Shown here: piece by piece, positions 31,031 to 43,413 of the stretch | How the letters are laid out: each line of letters begins with the position of its first letter | Numbering within the stretch: the first letter of the stretch is position 1 | Source of the DNA: Sycon ciliatum | Taxonomy: Eukaryota > Porifera > Calcarea > Leucosolenida > Sycettidae | DNA length: 64,000 bases | Assembly: GCF_964019385.1 (NCBI RefSeq) | Contig: NC_088655.1 | Location: 2,753,238-2,817,237, forward strand | Direction: 5' to 3' | Made by a program: the position numbers and the translations under genes | Notes under the pieces: generated by a model | Databases searched by the model: none | The model's input: only the letters and a program-made list of their open reading frames with translations | What the model was told of the DNA's origin: nothing

Positions 31031-34000
31031 ATGGATGACATGGCCGCTGAGGAGCCCGCCGCAAAGCGAAAGCCTCTGCTGCCTTCACTGGTCAAAGCTA
31101 AAAAGAAGCTATTGGAACAGGCCGAAGAGTCAGGAGTTCAGCTGAGCGGCGGACTCGCTTCGGATGAACTCATTCCGCTCGAAGAGATATTCGTAAATTT
31201 AGCATTGGTGTCAGAAAAGCAATTGAAAACCGACTTTGATGAAACGTTCTCGACGTATGCAGAGAGACGTGAACTCGCCGTGCAATAGACCAATCCCGAA
31301 AAGATTGTCTGGGTTCGAAAGGGGGCATGTCAACTGAGAGTACACTGTACAACACATACATGGCACTACCTGATCAGCATGCGGCACAGGACGTGTTTGA
31401 TAGTTCGCGTGTGAATGCGAGGGTAAGTACACGGTTTTCTCGTTAGTTGCATGCAAGAGAGACGATGCGACAGAAAGCAAAGCCCTTTCTCTCTCGCACT
31501 GGTAATGGTCTGCTGTTGGAGTGGAAATGCTAAGACATAATCCTTGTTTCGCTCTTCTGTGTAGTGTGAAGAGGTCAACGAACATGTAGAGCTCACTTTG
31601 ATGAAGTACGCAAGGCTGTGAGCGCTGTGGCTCAAAGCGATAGGCCCTAAATCTTACGAGATATTTCGAGCGCCATTGTTTGTTGCGAGCGCTTCGTCTT
31701 CGATGAGTCTTGCCTCTTTCCTGTCAGGTTTCCTCCAACAGGACCAAGCACGAAGTGACTGTACTCATCTGCAGCCGATCAATGTTCTACTGCGCAAGAA
31801 GATTGCGTTTTCGCCAAGCCAGTGCCCCGCCAAAGACCATCGCCATGTCACAACGTCGGAACGAGTTCATGATGAGAATCATCATTCGCGCGAGCTTGAT
31901 GAAGAACTATTTTCGAAACACAACATAGTCTCTACCTCCGGGACGACAACTATGCGCCGGTCCTGGAAGGGGAGAATGTCTCCAGCGATAAGAACGAAGA
32001 CGACGGCGGTATTTCGGCAACCTGGAGTCAGCGGAGTTCGTCAAGCTCTTCCGCCTCCGCGATTCGGTACATCAACTTACTACATGTGCAGTAGGTGACA
32101 TGTCGACACGAGCGTGCGGGAACACAGCATACACTGTAGTACTGTTGCGAGAGTTTGCGGAAGGAGTCCAAGTCGGGAAATCCATCAGCTCCAAAAGCTA
32201 CCTGTAGGTGGGCGATGAGACTCCAGCTTCAGACTACAACAGTCAGGACTTGTAAATAGTTGAACTTTGTGAAGCAGCAGATCGAGAAGTTAGTTGAAAT
32301 CGTAGCTGTTGCAGTATGTCGGCGCTATGTAGCTTGTATTTTTTACGGAGAGTCGATCGCCACGCGAATGTTTCTCACCTCACCGAGAGCTAGCTGGCCT
32401 CCAAACTCCGTCAGGGTCTTCCTAAGGTACCGAAGGTCCTTTGACTAGCTGCTGGCAGGACTCCATCAAATCCTTTAGCTTCAGCTCGGCGAGCAAAAGT
32501 CTCTCTCTCCTCCGCCATGAGCTGACACACACAAACTGAATACAAAACGATGCACTTCACACGTGCTGGCTTGCACGCGTGCCCCCTTTCACGAACCCAG
32601 ACAATCTTTTCGGGATTGGTCTATTTAGCAAGGCCGATCGAATCGAACTGAAGAACCTGTTTCGTGCCGCAGGTTCGAGTGTTGACGCCGTTTCCCATTC
32701 AACAGGAAAAACTGCACCAGCAGCAGCAGCAGTAGCTACAGCGTCCGAGTCGAGAAAGCTGTGTGGCAAGGTGTTACGGAATGTACTGGCGTACGGATCT
32801 GCAGGGAGTGGCAAGACCACAGTGTTTCTGCTCATGGTTGTATACCTGTGGAGCAGAGGCGAACTATGGCAGGAGGAATTCGATCTGGTCGTGGGACTGG
32901 AGCTTCGTGAAAAAGAGGTGAGGGCAGCCACTAGTCTTGCTGAGCTGTTGACTGTGAAACTGACGAGCCAGGGCCTGTCGCAGACTGAGATATTGGAGCT
33001 GGCAAGCTACTTCGAAGATTCTCCAAGCCGTCTATGTGTCATCATGGACGGCTTGGATGAATGTGATTTCGCCAGCTGCAGTAAGTTCATGAGAGACTTG
33101 CTGAAACGTGATGGCATGGTGAAGACACACGTGATTGTCACAAGCCGTCCATGCCAGGATGCATATCAACTATCGCAGTGTGGCAGATATCAGCAGAAGA
33201 TCCAAGTACTGGGTTTCTCACCGGAGAACGTGAGGGAGTACGCAGAGAAGGTTCTCGGCAAACAACGCGCTGAAATTCTGCTGGCAGAGCTGCAGAGCAA
33301 GCCGGATGTGTCTTGTCTTATGGCAACTCCCATGTTTGCAGCCCTAACATGTGAGCTTTTCGAGAGCAGCAATGCCGTGTGGAAGTGCAGCGCATCCCTG
33401 TACGAATCGTTACTGCGTCGAGTTGTTGAGCGTGCTGGTGGTGCGGTTTGCGAGTCGATTTCACTTGCACCCAGCAAGTTACGTGGTCCAGTCGCTACAG
33501 GAACTGGGGCGTTTTGCGTTTCGCATGCTGCTGCTGAAAAGGATAGTATTCAACACGTCCGACATCATCAGCTCCCACTTGAGCAAGGATGCAATGAGCT
33601 TGGGTCTTCTGCAAACATGCCAGGGCACAATGTCTACGGACGCTCGGCAATACCGCTTCTGTCATCTGTCACTGCAGGAGTTCCTGGCGGCATGGTTCAT
33701 GGCAGAGTGCATGGTGGAAGAAAGACATCATGCCATTGCACTGGTACGGCGACTGGGTGCGTACGATGGCCATATGGCAATGTTCTGGAAGTTTCTTATT
33801 GCTTTATGCCCGGAAGACATGTCGCTGACCATCATGAAGGAGCTATGGCGAGTGCAATGTGCGAATCCCATGCTACTGGATCCTAGCGGTGAGGCCGACG
33901 AATCCACCAAACTAGTTAACAAATGGGCTAGCGCAGGACGAGAGGAATTGGCTGCCCAAGAGACTGGTATAGTCGCCAAACATGCTGCTGCTGCTGCCAC

Positions 34001-35189
34001 TAGGCGTGCTGCCACCACCGCTAAGCTAGCCGAGGACATGCGTGACGACTCAAGTGTCCTGACTGGTGAGATGGAGATGGCGAAGGTCCACGGCAGGCTT
34101 TGCGAGATACTGAAGGCGGAGCAGATGACAGTCCTCGCCGACATTCTCCTCATTCCTCGGCATGACCGTGGCAAGGGCCATGGTGAGCAACGTGTGCGCC
34201 GTTCCATGCCCATCAGCCGAGAGCCCACAGACGCGCTATTCCTAAAGACTCTCCTGATGGTGTGGATGGAGAACGGCAGCATTGCAAATGGCACTGTGCT
34301 GCTGGAAGCGCTTTCCCAGGTGGATGCCGAGCTGGTGCGGCCGTGCAAGAGTCTCCTTCATTCCACTGCTATGCTGCTGAGTCCGGAATACCTGCAAGCT
34401 GCTCCTTCTCGCATTGTAAGTCTAGCTGATGCTGTGCCTGCCGATGTATATTCTCCTATACGTAGGTTGTTTGTTCATCTTGTGGTGGCATATCATGAGC
34501 ATGCAGAGTATCACGGTGTGTCCTGCAACTGGACACACCCTTTCTTGCGTGCTATGCTTGCATCAAAGCTCAATCTCCGTCACGTTTCTCTTTCTTCTCA
34601 TGAATGTGTTGCTCTCAGGTCTTTACTGCGTTGCTATACATGTTGTGATTTGGAAGAAGTCAATCTCTTTGGGTGTGTTATTGGCGATGAGTCATTTCAC
34701 AGCTTATCAGAATGCTTACAGAGGTGTAGCAGTGTACGTGTACTAGATCTACCCTGGAATGCTATTCATGATGGTCAGGCATTGTCCTCCGTGATTTCGG
34801 CCATGTCAGCTAGTCTTGTTCTCGTGAACGTGGCTGGTAATCCTGTTGGTATGTGTGGTTTCGAGCCGGTGTGCCATGCACTCAGTCAGTGTAAGAATGT
34901 ACGCGCTGTCAATGTCATGTGCATGTATAGTGATGGTGCTCAACCGTTGTCTGTAGTCTGTGATATGTTGGAGCAGTGTACACATCTGGAAAGGTTAGAG
35001 TTGGATGGAAATGTGTTTGTGAGCAGTGAAGATAATGAGTTGAGATTCATCGATGGAGTTAAGGCGTGTACACAGTTACGTGTACTGCATGTGTATGGCT
35101 GTGGCTTGAGTGAGAACGTTTGTTCTCAACTTTTCACTGTATTCGCAGAGAGGGAGTGCGTTTGGAAGGCTTGTTTGGTGTCTGAGTAA
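31031..35189 (+). pseudogene. NACHT-LRR (NLR-type) receptor gene, interrupted
   Basis: Cytoplasmic STAND ATPase of the animal NLR type. The N-terminal piece 31031-31288 (ATG, then an LEEIFVNLAL block typical of NACHT flanks) ends at a stop inside an inverted-repeat segment. The NACHT piece is open from about 32540 to 33480: Walker A GSAGSGKT at 32795-32818, Walker B with IMDGLDE at about 33041-33061, sensor HVIVTSRP at about 33128-33151. The frame then shifts by +1 around 33440-33500 and continues to TAA at 35187-35189 with the winged/helical region (FCHLSLQEFLAAWF, about 33660) and three to four ribonuclease-inhibitor-type leucine-rich repeats (about 34560-35130). No death-fold domain is visible. 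It could be a pseudogene, carry an assembly error, or be spliced across the insertion. Confidence 0.75.
31283..32630. mobile_element. Foldback segment with ~46-bp inverted repeats splitting the NLR gene
   Basis: The left end (31284-31330, with AGACCAATCCCGAAAAGATT) and the right end (32579-32626, with AATCTTTTCGGGATTGGTCT) are inverted copies differing by a 2-base indel and a few bases. The interior 1.25 kb has no ORF I can identify. It sits exactly between the NACHT-flanking piece and the NACHT domain, as an inserted foldback or MITE-type element would. No clean target duplication is visible; GCAA flanks both sides at a distance. Confidence 0.7.
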
Positions 35190-36002
35190 GTAAACTGGTT
35201 TTGTAAGATTTCTACAATGTATATTGTGTTTCAACTTGATCACGCAGTCATGCAAACTTTGCAAATATTATTGTTGTGAATTCTTGAGACAATGTAAAGT
35301 TTTGTATTGTTTTGTTCCCCTGTACACCCCTACCCCTAAACCCTGACCATCAATAGTTTTTTTGCCTGCTTTTCTTCATTATTATGTTCTTTGCTTGCTG
35401 CTTGCTTGCTGACTACTCATTTGTAGAGGACGGTTGTAAATACATTTCTGATGCTTTCATGCCTATAATTATCATATCTGCTGCTAATGCTGTGTGTTTA
35501 TACTGTAGTATGTAAGGGGTCATGGCAAACGTTTTTAGTCTTATTATTTATTCTTCTTTTACTAGGGAATTAATTAGTGGTGACTTGAGCTTGTGCCAGC
35601 ATCTAATTTTCACCCTCCATCCCTCCCATCTTATCCTCTTGCTAATGGTACTTCAAGTACTAGGGTACATTTAGCTCCATCGCTCCTAACTGGTCATTTG
35701 CTTCGCTAGTTGCGGCTCATCACGAGCCAGTAGCGGCTCTCCACGAGCCAGTTGTTGCCAATTGGATTGGCTTTGCCTTGCAACCCCATTGTGGCACAAT
35801 GTGGGTTTATTACGGTTCCTCGCGAGCCAGTTGCTGCCAGTGGCCTGGCGTTGCTTTCCAGCCAGCAGTCTATGAGCTTTTGTATTACCAGACCAGTTAC
35901 TCGAACCAGCACACTATCTCCAAAGCAACTCCTTGTTGCTTTGGGCTGAGTAGGAGTGTGTGAGGGATATGGTGCGAATGGCTGTGAAAACAGTCCAATA
36001 AG

Positions 36003-36183
36003 TACCGTATTTCCCCGAATGAAAGTGCACCTTTTTACACTAAAATTCAAAAGTAAAAGGGGTGCGACTTACAATCGAGCATGACTTACTACTGAAGTCA
36101 ATATATCAAAATATGGCTCAAACCAGAAAATGCAGGGGTGTGACTTATAATTGAGTGCTACTTATAATCGGGGAATTGCGGTA
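36003..36183. mobile_element. TACCGTATTTCCCCGA-family MITE
   Basis: It starts TACCGTATTTCCCCGAATGA and ends ATAATCGGGGAATTGCGGTA. The internal TGACTTACTACTGAAGTCAA block is shared with the copy at 22163. Confidence 0.8.
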
Positions 36184-36280
36184 ATATGGAGGATTGGAGG
36201 GATTACAAATATCGGATGAAAAACCAAGTAATCAGAACAAACAAACAAACAACCTGACAATGATAACAACAAAAGTAAAA

Positions 36281-36705
36281 GAATGTTTTCTTGTCACAAT
36301 TATCAATGGAATTCGTGGCTAAAGAGAATGATGAAACTACAATAGGATTTACACACTTGGAGTGAAAAAAAACACGAGGATACAAGAATAGTAAGAAAAA
36401 TAGCACAAACTTTGGAAAAATTGCACGGGTAATAAAGACTATAAACGTTCTGGAATACTTTATTCGTCACTATGGTTGTGATATAAAAACAACAGAAAAA
36501 AATGATAAGGCACCCATTTTGATAATCCAGGGGATGGCCCACGCCTGGTACTGCCTCTGTATAAATCATACGTAATGACTGATAACATGCTACACCTGTG
36601 AAGTAAAAGAAAAAAATGGTTGTGATATGAGTGGACACATAGTTTTATTCATTGCATTATTAAGATTATTGTCTCCACGTCGCCTTTTTAAAAGTAAAAG
36701 ATTTC
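36281..36705. mobile_element. Partial copy of the 43434-43985 foldback family
   Basis: The blocks TTTTCTTGTCACAATTATCA (36283 on), GAATAGTAAGAAAAATAGCA (about 36385) and CATTGCATTATTAAGATTAT (36650 on) occur in the same order as in the 43 kb copy, with other DNA between them. Confidence 0.7.
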
Positions 36706-38223
36706 GTCATTAGAGAGGTTAAGTTTCACGTAAAAACCTTACGTCTGTGAACATTTACATCAGAAATTCAAAAAACTCACGTGAAATTTGACGTGTTTTA
36801 CGCGAGTTGACTCTCCCGCACCCTTTCGAGTGGTCGAATCCGAATCTACCGTATTCCTTTTTTGCCAAAAAACCGCGCCCTGTACGTGATACGTATACCA
36901 TGGTGTACAAATGGCGGGAAAAAGCGATGATGCGGAAATCGTTGCTTTCTCTCATGGAAACCCTCAAAAATCACTAAAATTCCAGATTCGATCAAGGGCA
37001 GCGTTCGATCTGGATCAGGATCCAACCAATTGAACATGCCCTAAGGTTCCACAGTTAAAATTACAGTTTGCGGGATATTCCCGGAATATTTTTGGGAATA
37101 CTATCGTTTAAAATCGTCTTTCCCTCAAACCAGTGAATATTTTTTAAAGGGATTTTTTAGGGAATTCTATCGATTTTTGCCAGATCCATTAGTCTTCAGA
37201 AGAATTGGGGGGGGGGGGGGGGGGGGGGGGAGGGAATTCTGTTAATTTTGACCCGCCAGAGAACGAGCACGCATCCATGGACGCACATACAATCATTGTT
37301 AGATCTGTAGTATAAATTCGGCATGCAGCAGTGCAAATCAGTGATAACGTGCATGACCGTCCATTTTGCACACTAACGCGCATGCGCAATGCACGATTCA
37401 TGCTGGTTTATGGGATGGATTTGAGTAACTATGGAGAATGTTTTCCATGTTTTGGGAGAGTACTTTTTAATTTCCGCGGAAAATATCCAAAAGCATAATA
37501 CCGGGTGTACGGGCATAATCTGCGCACCCCCTTAGAAAGTGTATCCGGATTTGCACACTCTTGGGAGCTTACATGTATTATACATGTACATGTATATATT
37601 CTTGGTAGCGCCGGTAGTGGTAGTACATGTGACCCATGCATAGGATTGACCAGATTTTTGGTGGCGACTGTACGAATGGCCACAGTTATTAGAATGGCAG
37701 TTCTTCAGAACATTCCATCACACGCCGTCTTTTCACATGTTCAAACATGATTGTGTAGCGAGAATGGTTGTGTCTAATAAGTATGTTCCGAAGACTTTTT
37801 AGAGTGCATGGGCCGGTTATTGTACTCTAGCTGCGATGATGGCCTACAGAATGCTGAGGCTGTGACACTGCAGGAATTCTGCAGGCACATTTAGAAATGT
37901 GGGCTTTCAGGGGGGGGGGGGGGGGGCAGGGGGGTCGGGGAGGGTCGGTATTTATGTTAGGGTGGTACAGTGAGCCATCTGAGACTGAGGTATACTCAAG
38001 CTCGAGGTGGAGGCCAGGGCCTCCACTGGAAAAAATTGAAAATATACATCCCAACTTCAGAGCATTTTATTGATTGACAGTGTAGTTGGGGCACATAGAG
38101 GTCCGGTGAAGACGGTGGTGACCGCAGCGTAGCACCGCCGTTGGAGGTGGGAGGGGGGGGGGGGCCCTGGGTGGTGGTTGTGCCCCGGGAATTTTTGAAA
38201 TTATGCTGCAAAATCCTGCATTC

Positions 38224-38442
38224 CAGCACACGAAGCACAGAAGCCATATCATTTTTTTCGACTAGGCCTTTCATTCCATTACTCTTCAGGTCGAATACAA
38301 TGGTGATTAACAAGGTAGTAAGCGAGTCCTTATAATATAACTTTCTTACTACCTTGTTAATCACCATTGTATTCGACCTGAAGAGTAATGGAATGAAAGG
38401 CGTAGTCGAAAAAATGATATGGCTTCTGTGCTTCGTGTGCTG
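38224..38442. repeat. Near-perfect palindrome, 99-bp arms and 21-bp spacer
   Basis: The arms are 38224-38322 (starting CAGCACACGAAGCACAGAAG) and 38344-38442 (ending CTTCTGTGCTTCGTGTGCTG). I see one substitution (AGGCC/GGCGT region) and one T-run length difference. The spacer is AT-rich. It could be a full-length foldback element or a recent inverted duplication. Confidence 0.95.
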
Positions 38443-41106
38443 ATTTGCTTTCCTCCAACCAAAAATCTATTTTAAATCCTGCATTCTGGGCACTTTTGGC
38501 ATCGTGTTAAAAAGTGGTCCGGCTAAAACTGGACTGGCCGGCTGCTATACCCCTGTGTAGTGACCGTAGCGTGTCCGACACCCCTGGGCTTTTGTGTCTA
38601 TGGGATGTCCATGGGATGGACTACAGCTGAAGTACTGTGCTGGGTAAATGCACCGGGAGGGGGGGGGGGGGGGGGAGAGGACTTTGAGAACCAGGGGCAT
38701 ACCATGTACCAGCCGGTCCAGCTGAACCACTTTTTTTATAAACACAATGCAAACAGTGCCCAGAGTTCAGGTTGTTGCGCCCTGATTTCAAAACTTTCCC
38801 GCAGGAAGGTCGAAAGGTCGAATGTTTCCCGAAATGACGTCAAACGGTCCCTATGACTTGATTATGCCCGCAGCGAGAAGACCACCTATTGGTCATGGCC
38901 TGGGCAACGGTCACGTGTCATGTAAGAAATACTACCGTAGGGTTCCAACAGCCAATACATGTACATGTAGTAGATGTACGCTTTTAAGCACGTACACGTA
39001 GCGCCTCAGAGTCCAGGACAAGTACAGTAAGTACAGTAGAGTCATATACACACACCAGTACAACACATGTACAGAGCAGAGAACAGAACTCACATGAACT
39101 TGAAGCCTCGTAGAACTATCCTGCTGTCGACGTCGGTCCGAATCCGAACGACGAAGCCGCGTGCTGCACTAGGAAATCAGCACCATTGTCCAGGTGTCAC
39201 TGTGGGCCAAGGCAAACCAGCAATACCCAAGGCAATGCTGCAGTGATGAATTCCACGGGAATGCGAGACGAAATCGTCGAAAACCAATGTCCGATGTCGT
39301 GGCATAGGCGTTGGGATCCTAGCACCGTTGGCGGCAGAAACGTGCCAGAAAACGATGCGGCACGGCTGTCCTCGGATTCTTGCGGCGGTGATCAGCATTT
39401 GCGGGGAGGAAAACGCTGCTGTCGACGCCCACGAGAACCAGGAACTTCAAGCCGTTCTGTCCTGTCACCCACGCGCACAAATCACTAATAGTGTAATACT
39501 TCGCGGACGCCAACTAACGTTTTAGTGCTCAGGGTCGGGAGTAGGGGGATGGTAGGTTTCGCTTCCCCACGGTCTTCGCTTTGTTCCAGCTGCAAACAGG
39601 AGGCGAAATTCTGCCCCAAAACCGGCGTGGCTGTTAGAGCTTGGCCTGCAACTCGAGGCGGCTCTCGTTGTTGAAGCCGATGATGTCCTTGTGCTGCCTT
39701 ATGCTGAATATGCACCTGTGTCACAGTGTGAATGCCACGGATTGAAGATGCTGTCTACGGAGATGACGAAGTGGCCGTCACGGAGTCCGCCATGCGCATA
39801 TTGCCACTGGCGTAGATCTACACACTGCGAGGCCTGGCGGCATGGCGCATGGCTTGGAAGGTCGTGAGTCGCCAGCGTTGTTCAGTGTTTGTTGGGAGTG
39901 CAGCCAGCTAAGCTCTACTCATGCCATGACAGACAGTCCAGTTCCAACATGGACACACAAACAGCACAAATAAGTGCCGGAAGCAGAAAACGCCAGAGAG
40001 TAGACTCTCTACAACAAGTAACCTGTTCCCTAGAAAAGAAAGCAGAGAAGAATGCTGAAAAGAATGCAGAGAAGAAAGCAGAGAAGAATGCTGAAAAGAA
40101 TGCAGAGAAGAGGGAGCGGAGCGGTAAGAACTGCTCGAGTCACACGAGTGAAATCTGAGAAAGTGAGAAAGATGCACGAAGCGGCGGATATGAACAAAGA
40201 GGTGTGACTTCGAAACGCCGCACGTATTAGAAGGTGAGAAAGAGACGCATGCACGTAGGACTCAACGCGCGCCCCACACCAATGCTTTACACAATAACTA
40301 CGCTTGCGACACGAGGACGGCCCGGAGGCGGAGGGGCCTACCCATATCTCTTCGACCGTCTAGTCGACGCTCGACAGTCCAAATCGGGGCCAGGGCCTAG
40401 GCCTAGGGGTACCTATAGCAAGGTGAGGAAGGAAAAAACTTTTCTGTTTCAAGTAAAGGCGATAAGCCTGATAGAGATTTTTGTTCAATTTCGAACATGA
40501 GATCTCACGGACAACGTGGCGCTCCTCAAGGGTAATCCTGAAAACTAATAAGGATTATAGTCATGTTGCAACGTGAGATTTCCACGCGACAGAGCTAGAG
40601 TAGAGTGCTAGACTAGAGCCTAGAGGGCCAACTAATAAAAAGCGATTCAAAGCAACCTGCGATAAAATGATCAGCTGTAGCACCTACTCCACTTTTATGG
40701 TTATGTATCTATGTCATTGGATCTTGTCCTGTTGAGATACCGAATTCAAAATAAATCAATACCATACCATACCAAAGCACGTTTTTTTCTCACTGTTCGA
40801 AATAGAAAAACGTGCAGCGTAAACTCTCTATTGTCTGTGGACATATGGAGGCACGCAGCGGTAGCCACAAAGCCGGTACAGTCCCGATGTAGGACATGGG
40901 GCTATGCGAATGATTTCAGATGGGAGTCCGTGGACCCAATTTTATGCATATGCCTTATGGGTGCTAAATATACAGCTTCTCGTCAAGGACGATGTGATAA
41001 CAAACAACTGTTAGATTTTCGCTGCTGCACTGTTCAATGAAATTGCATCTACGCAAACCATCCACCCCTAAATGCTTCATCGCACCAAGGCTCCCATCTC
41101 GTAGGC

Positions 41107-41545
41107 ATGGGCGGGTAATGCTAGCATTATGGCTGGCATTATAGTCCCTTTTTTCCAGGTGGCATAATGCTGGCATTATAACACCATTTCGCATGCAAAA
41201 TTGGCATTACAAGCATAATTGCCGGTCGATAACGGTGTCATGCATGAAGCTGGCTAGGTCCAGTTCGGAAAATCGTGCATCTGAACCCGTCCTGCTTCGT
41301 CCGGAGAATTGACATTGCAAATTAACCTTCTCAGTGGATTGTTTCAGACAACATGCTCACTGCTGTTCAAGCTTTTTTCTTCTACGCTTTGCCTTGATCC
41401 AAGACGGCCTTCTTAAATCGACTTTTCCAACTTTCAAACTGGCATTATGGAGTAGGGTGAGCATTATAAGTGGCATTATATCCTCATATCATGAGCATTG
41501 CCTTTAGCATTATCGCAGCAAATAACTAACATTACCCGCCCATCT
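41107..41545. mobile_element. TIR element with repeated GGCATTATA motifs
   Basis: The ends ATGGGCGGGTAATGCTAG and CTAACATTACCCGCCCAT are inverted matches, and CTCGTAGG/CTCGTGG on the flanks may be a decayed 8-bp duplication. GGCATTATA-like motifs recur through the interior. A hAT-type MITE is plausible. Confidence 0.7.
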
Positions 41546-41689
41546 CGTGGATAAGTCACAAGATGGCAAGTTGGCAACTCTATGATGCAGATTTACACGA
41601 AGCCTTTTGTACGGGGCTACGGGCACATTTATTGTCATAAATAAAGCAATACAATCATTTCAAATGGCGAACGGTACTATTCGGCCAAT

Positions 41690-41812
41690 AAAATGTAAGG
41701 AACTCTGTGGTGTGGCTGTGGCTGTTGGTGTGTGTAATGGCTACCGAGGGTAGCAGTGAGTCGGCTGTGAGAGCACATGGAGGAGAGGAGAGGAAGAGTT
41801 CCTTACAATACA
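41690..41812. repeat. Second copy of the GGTGTGTGTAATGGCTACC repeat
   Basis: The core 41727-41803 is nearly identical to 5342-5412. This copy is bordered by GTAAGGAACTCT and AGAGTTCCTTAC, a 12-bp inverted repeat, suggesting the full element has terminal inverted repeats that the first copy lacks on its left. Confidence 0.7.
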
Positions 41813-41879
41813 ATCATGTCATTAAGATTACAAAAGATGACGAAAATGATAAAGTAATAGTGTTTGCGTTCCGGCAGAT

Positions 41880-43032
41880 GCAATGATTACCCCTGAGCCT
41901 GTGCCTCTCTTGGCTGAGGTTGAGCAAGCCATATTGTCCCTGAAGAAGAGGAAAGCCCCTGGACTTGATGGGATCGTGGCGGAACTGATTCAGCATGCAT
42001 CCCCAGTTTGTGTTCTATTCCTACATAAACTTTGTTTGGAGATTTGGAAAACAGGGAGATGGCCAAAAGCGTGGAAACGTCAAGAAATCGTCATGCTACC
42101 CAAATTCTTGACCGAATATCGAGGCTGCAATCACCGTTTGTTGTCTTCCAGGATCCCAGATACTTGAACCCAGGTACTTGAAACTGCTCACCTCTGCGTT
42201 CTCCATCGACCACAAGTGGCGTTGGAGCAGTATCGTTTGCACCAGCAGTACAGGTTCCGATATGCATGATCTTGGTTTTGGACAGATTCAGTGACAGGCC
42301 CTTCTCTCAGCATTGGTGAGGGTAGACACTTCTGATGGATGTGCACACAATCCCGTGTCATCTGCATATCGTAGGTTCGACAGCTGGCGTCCTCCGATTC
42401 TCACACCGACACTGTCCACATCACCAACACGCATAACACTCTCAGTATACAGGCTAAATAGATGTGGGGACAAAATACAGCCCTGCCCAACACCCTTCTT
42501 GATGGCGAACTCTGGCGAAAGAGCGGATGCTGTAGTTAGTTGACAACTGGAAAGACCACAACATCTCCAGACAGCTGAAAATCCGGATAATGCATGCCCT
42601 TGTGTGGTCTGTCCTGCTGTATGGAGCTGAGAGTTGGACTCTGCGGAAGACAGATGAACGACGAATACAGGCAGCAGAAATGTGGTGCTACCGACGTCTG
42701 CTCAGAGTATCCTGGATGGAGAAGCGCACAAATGAAAGTATCCTGGTGGAGTTGGGAGTACAGAGACAGCTGCTAGCCAGGGTCAAGATACGCAAACTGA
42801 CCTATTTCGGGCACACATGCCGCCCATCTGGCTGCGAGCTTGTACGTGACGTGATGTTTGGTGTCGTGGATGGTAAGAGAAAGCGTGGTCGTCCGAAGAT
42901 TTCCTTTGCTGACAATATCGTTTCGTGGTCTGGTATGTCTCGCATGAGAATTGCCAATTGGCATCTGACAGAGATGCCTGGCAGTCACATTGTGCATCTA
43001 CTGCTTACACAGCTGCATAATGCCGTTTATTA
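41880..43032 (+). mobile_element. Non-LTR retrotransposon (LINE) fragment with an internal inversion
   Basis: Reverse transcriptase of an endonuclease/RT-type LINE. 41883-42110 (+) encodes the RT start (KKRKAPGLDGIVAELI ... IWKTGRWPKAW). 42127-42530 is in reverse orientation and encodes, on the minus strand, GQGCILSPHLFSLYTESV, the catalytic YADD box (about 42360) and LNLSKTKIMHIG. 42541-43032 (+) encodes the RT C-terminal region (VLLYGAESWTLRKTDERR ... RKRGRPKISFADNI) and ends at TAG. About 90 residues of the RT between the first two parts are missing. The copy is dead; the clade is not assigned. Confidence 0.85.
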
Positions 43033-43413
43033 GGCCAAACTAAAGAAGGTGTGTGGTTCGACTAACATGGACATTTTTTTTACGGGCGGGCGGGCGGATT
43101 TTTTTTTTTTTAATATATTTTTTAGTACATGTAAATACACTGTATACCATGGTATACGCGTATCGAGTAGACTCTACTACCAGCACAAGGCAGCAGTCGT
43201 ACCACTCACTGCACTGCACTGCAGTACAACTACAAGCCAAGTCCAAAAGGAGCCGCCTGCGTCCGCAGACTCACGCCGCACAGCACGTAGACGTGGACGT
43301 GTTCAGTCCACGTACGTCAGTCACACGACAGCCCGCCGAAAAAAAGTTACGGTCGGGCTGAAATTGTACGGTCGGTCGGGTGAGTCGAACCACACACCTT
43401 CTTTAGTTTGGCC
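43033..43413. mobile_element. PIF/Harbinger-like MITE with TTA duplication
   Basis: The ends GGCCAAACTAAAGAAGGTGT and ACACCTTCTTTAGTTTGGCC are perfect inverted repeats extending to about 33 bp. TTA flanks both sides (43030-43032 and 43414-43416), the usual PIF/Harbinger target duplication. The left duplication overlaps the stop codon end of the LINE fragment. Confidence 0.85.

Larger units (their letters stand above)
35190..41879. other. Intergenic region downstream of the NLR gene
   Basis: No gene is supported. It contains a CGAGCCAGT-rich repeat (35705-35840), MITEs (36003, 36281), G tracts (37207-37230, 37910-37926, 38152-38163, 38659-38674), a long palindrome (38224-38442), and a GC-rich stretch 39100-39870 with short open frames on both strands that I do not recognise. 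At 40040-40115 lies an AGAAGAATGCWGA repeat encoding lysine-rich repeats. A TIR element is at 41107-41545. Confidence 0.5.

Noticed and set aside
35180-35200. GTAAGT overlapping the NLR stop as a splice donor to further LRR exons
   Set aside because: The in-frame TAA comes first and no downstream LRR-coding stretch was found.
41880-43032. The RT pieces as an active retroelement
   Set aside because: The catalytic block is inverted and part of the RT is missing.
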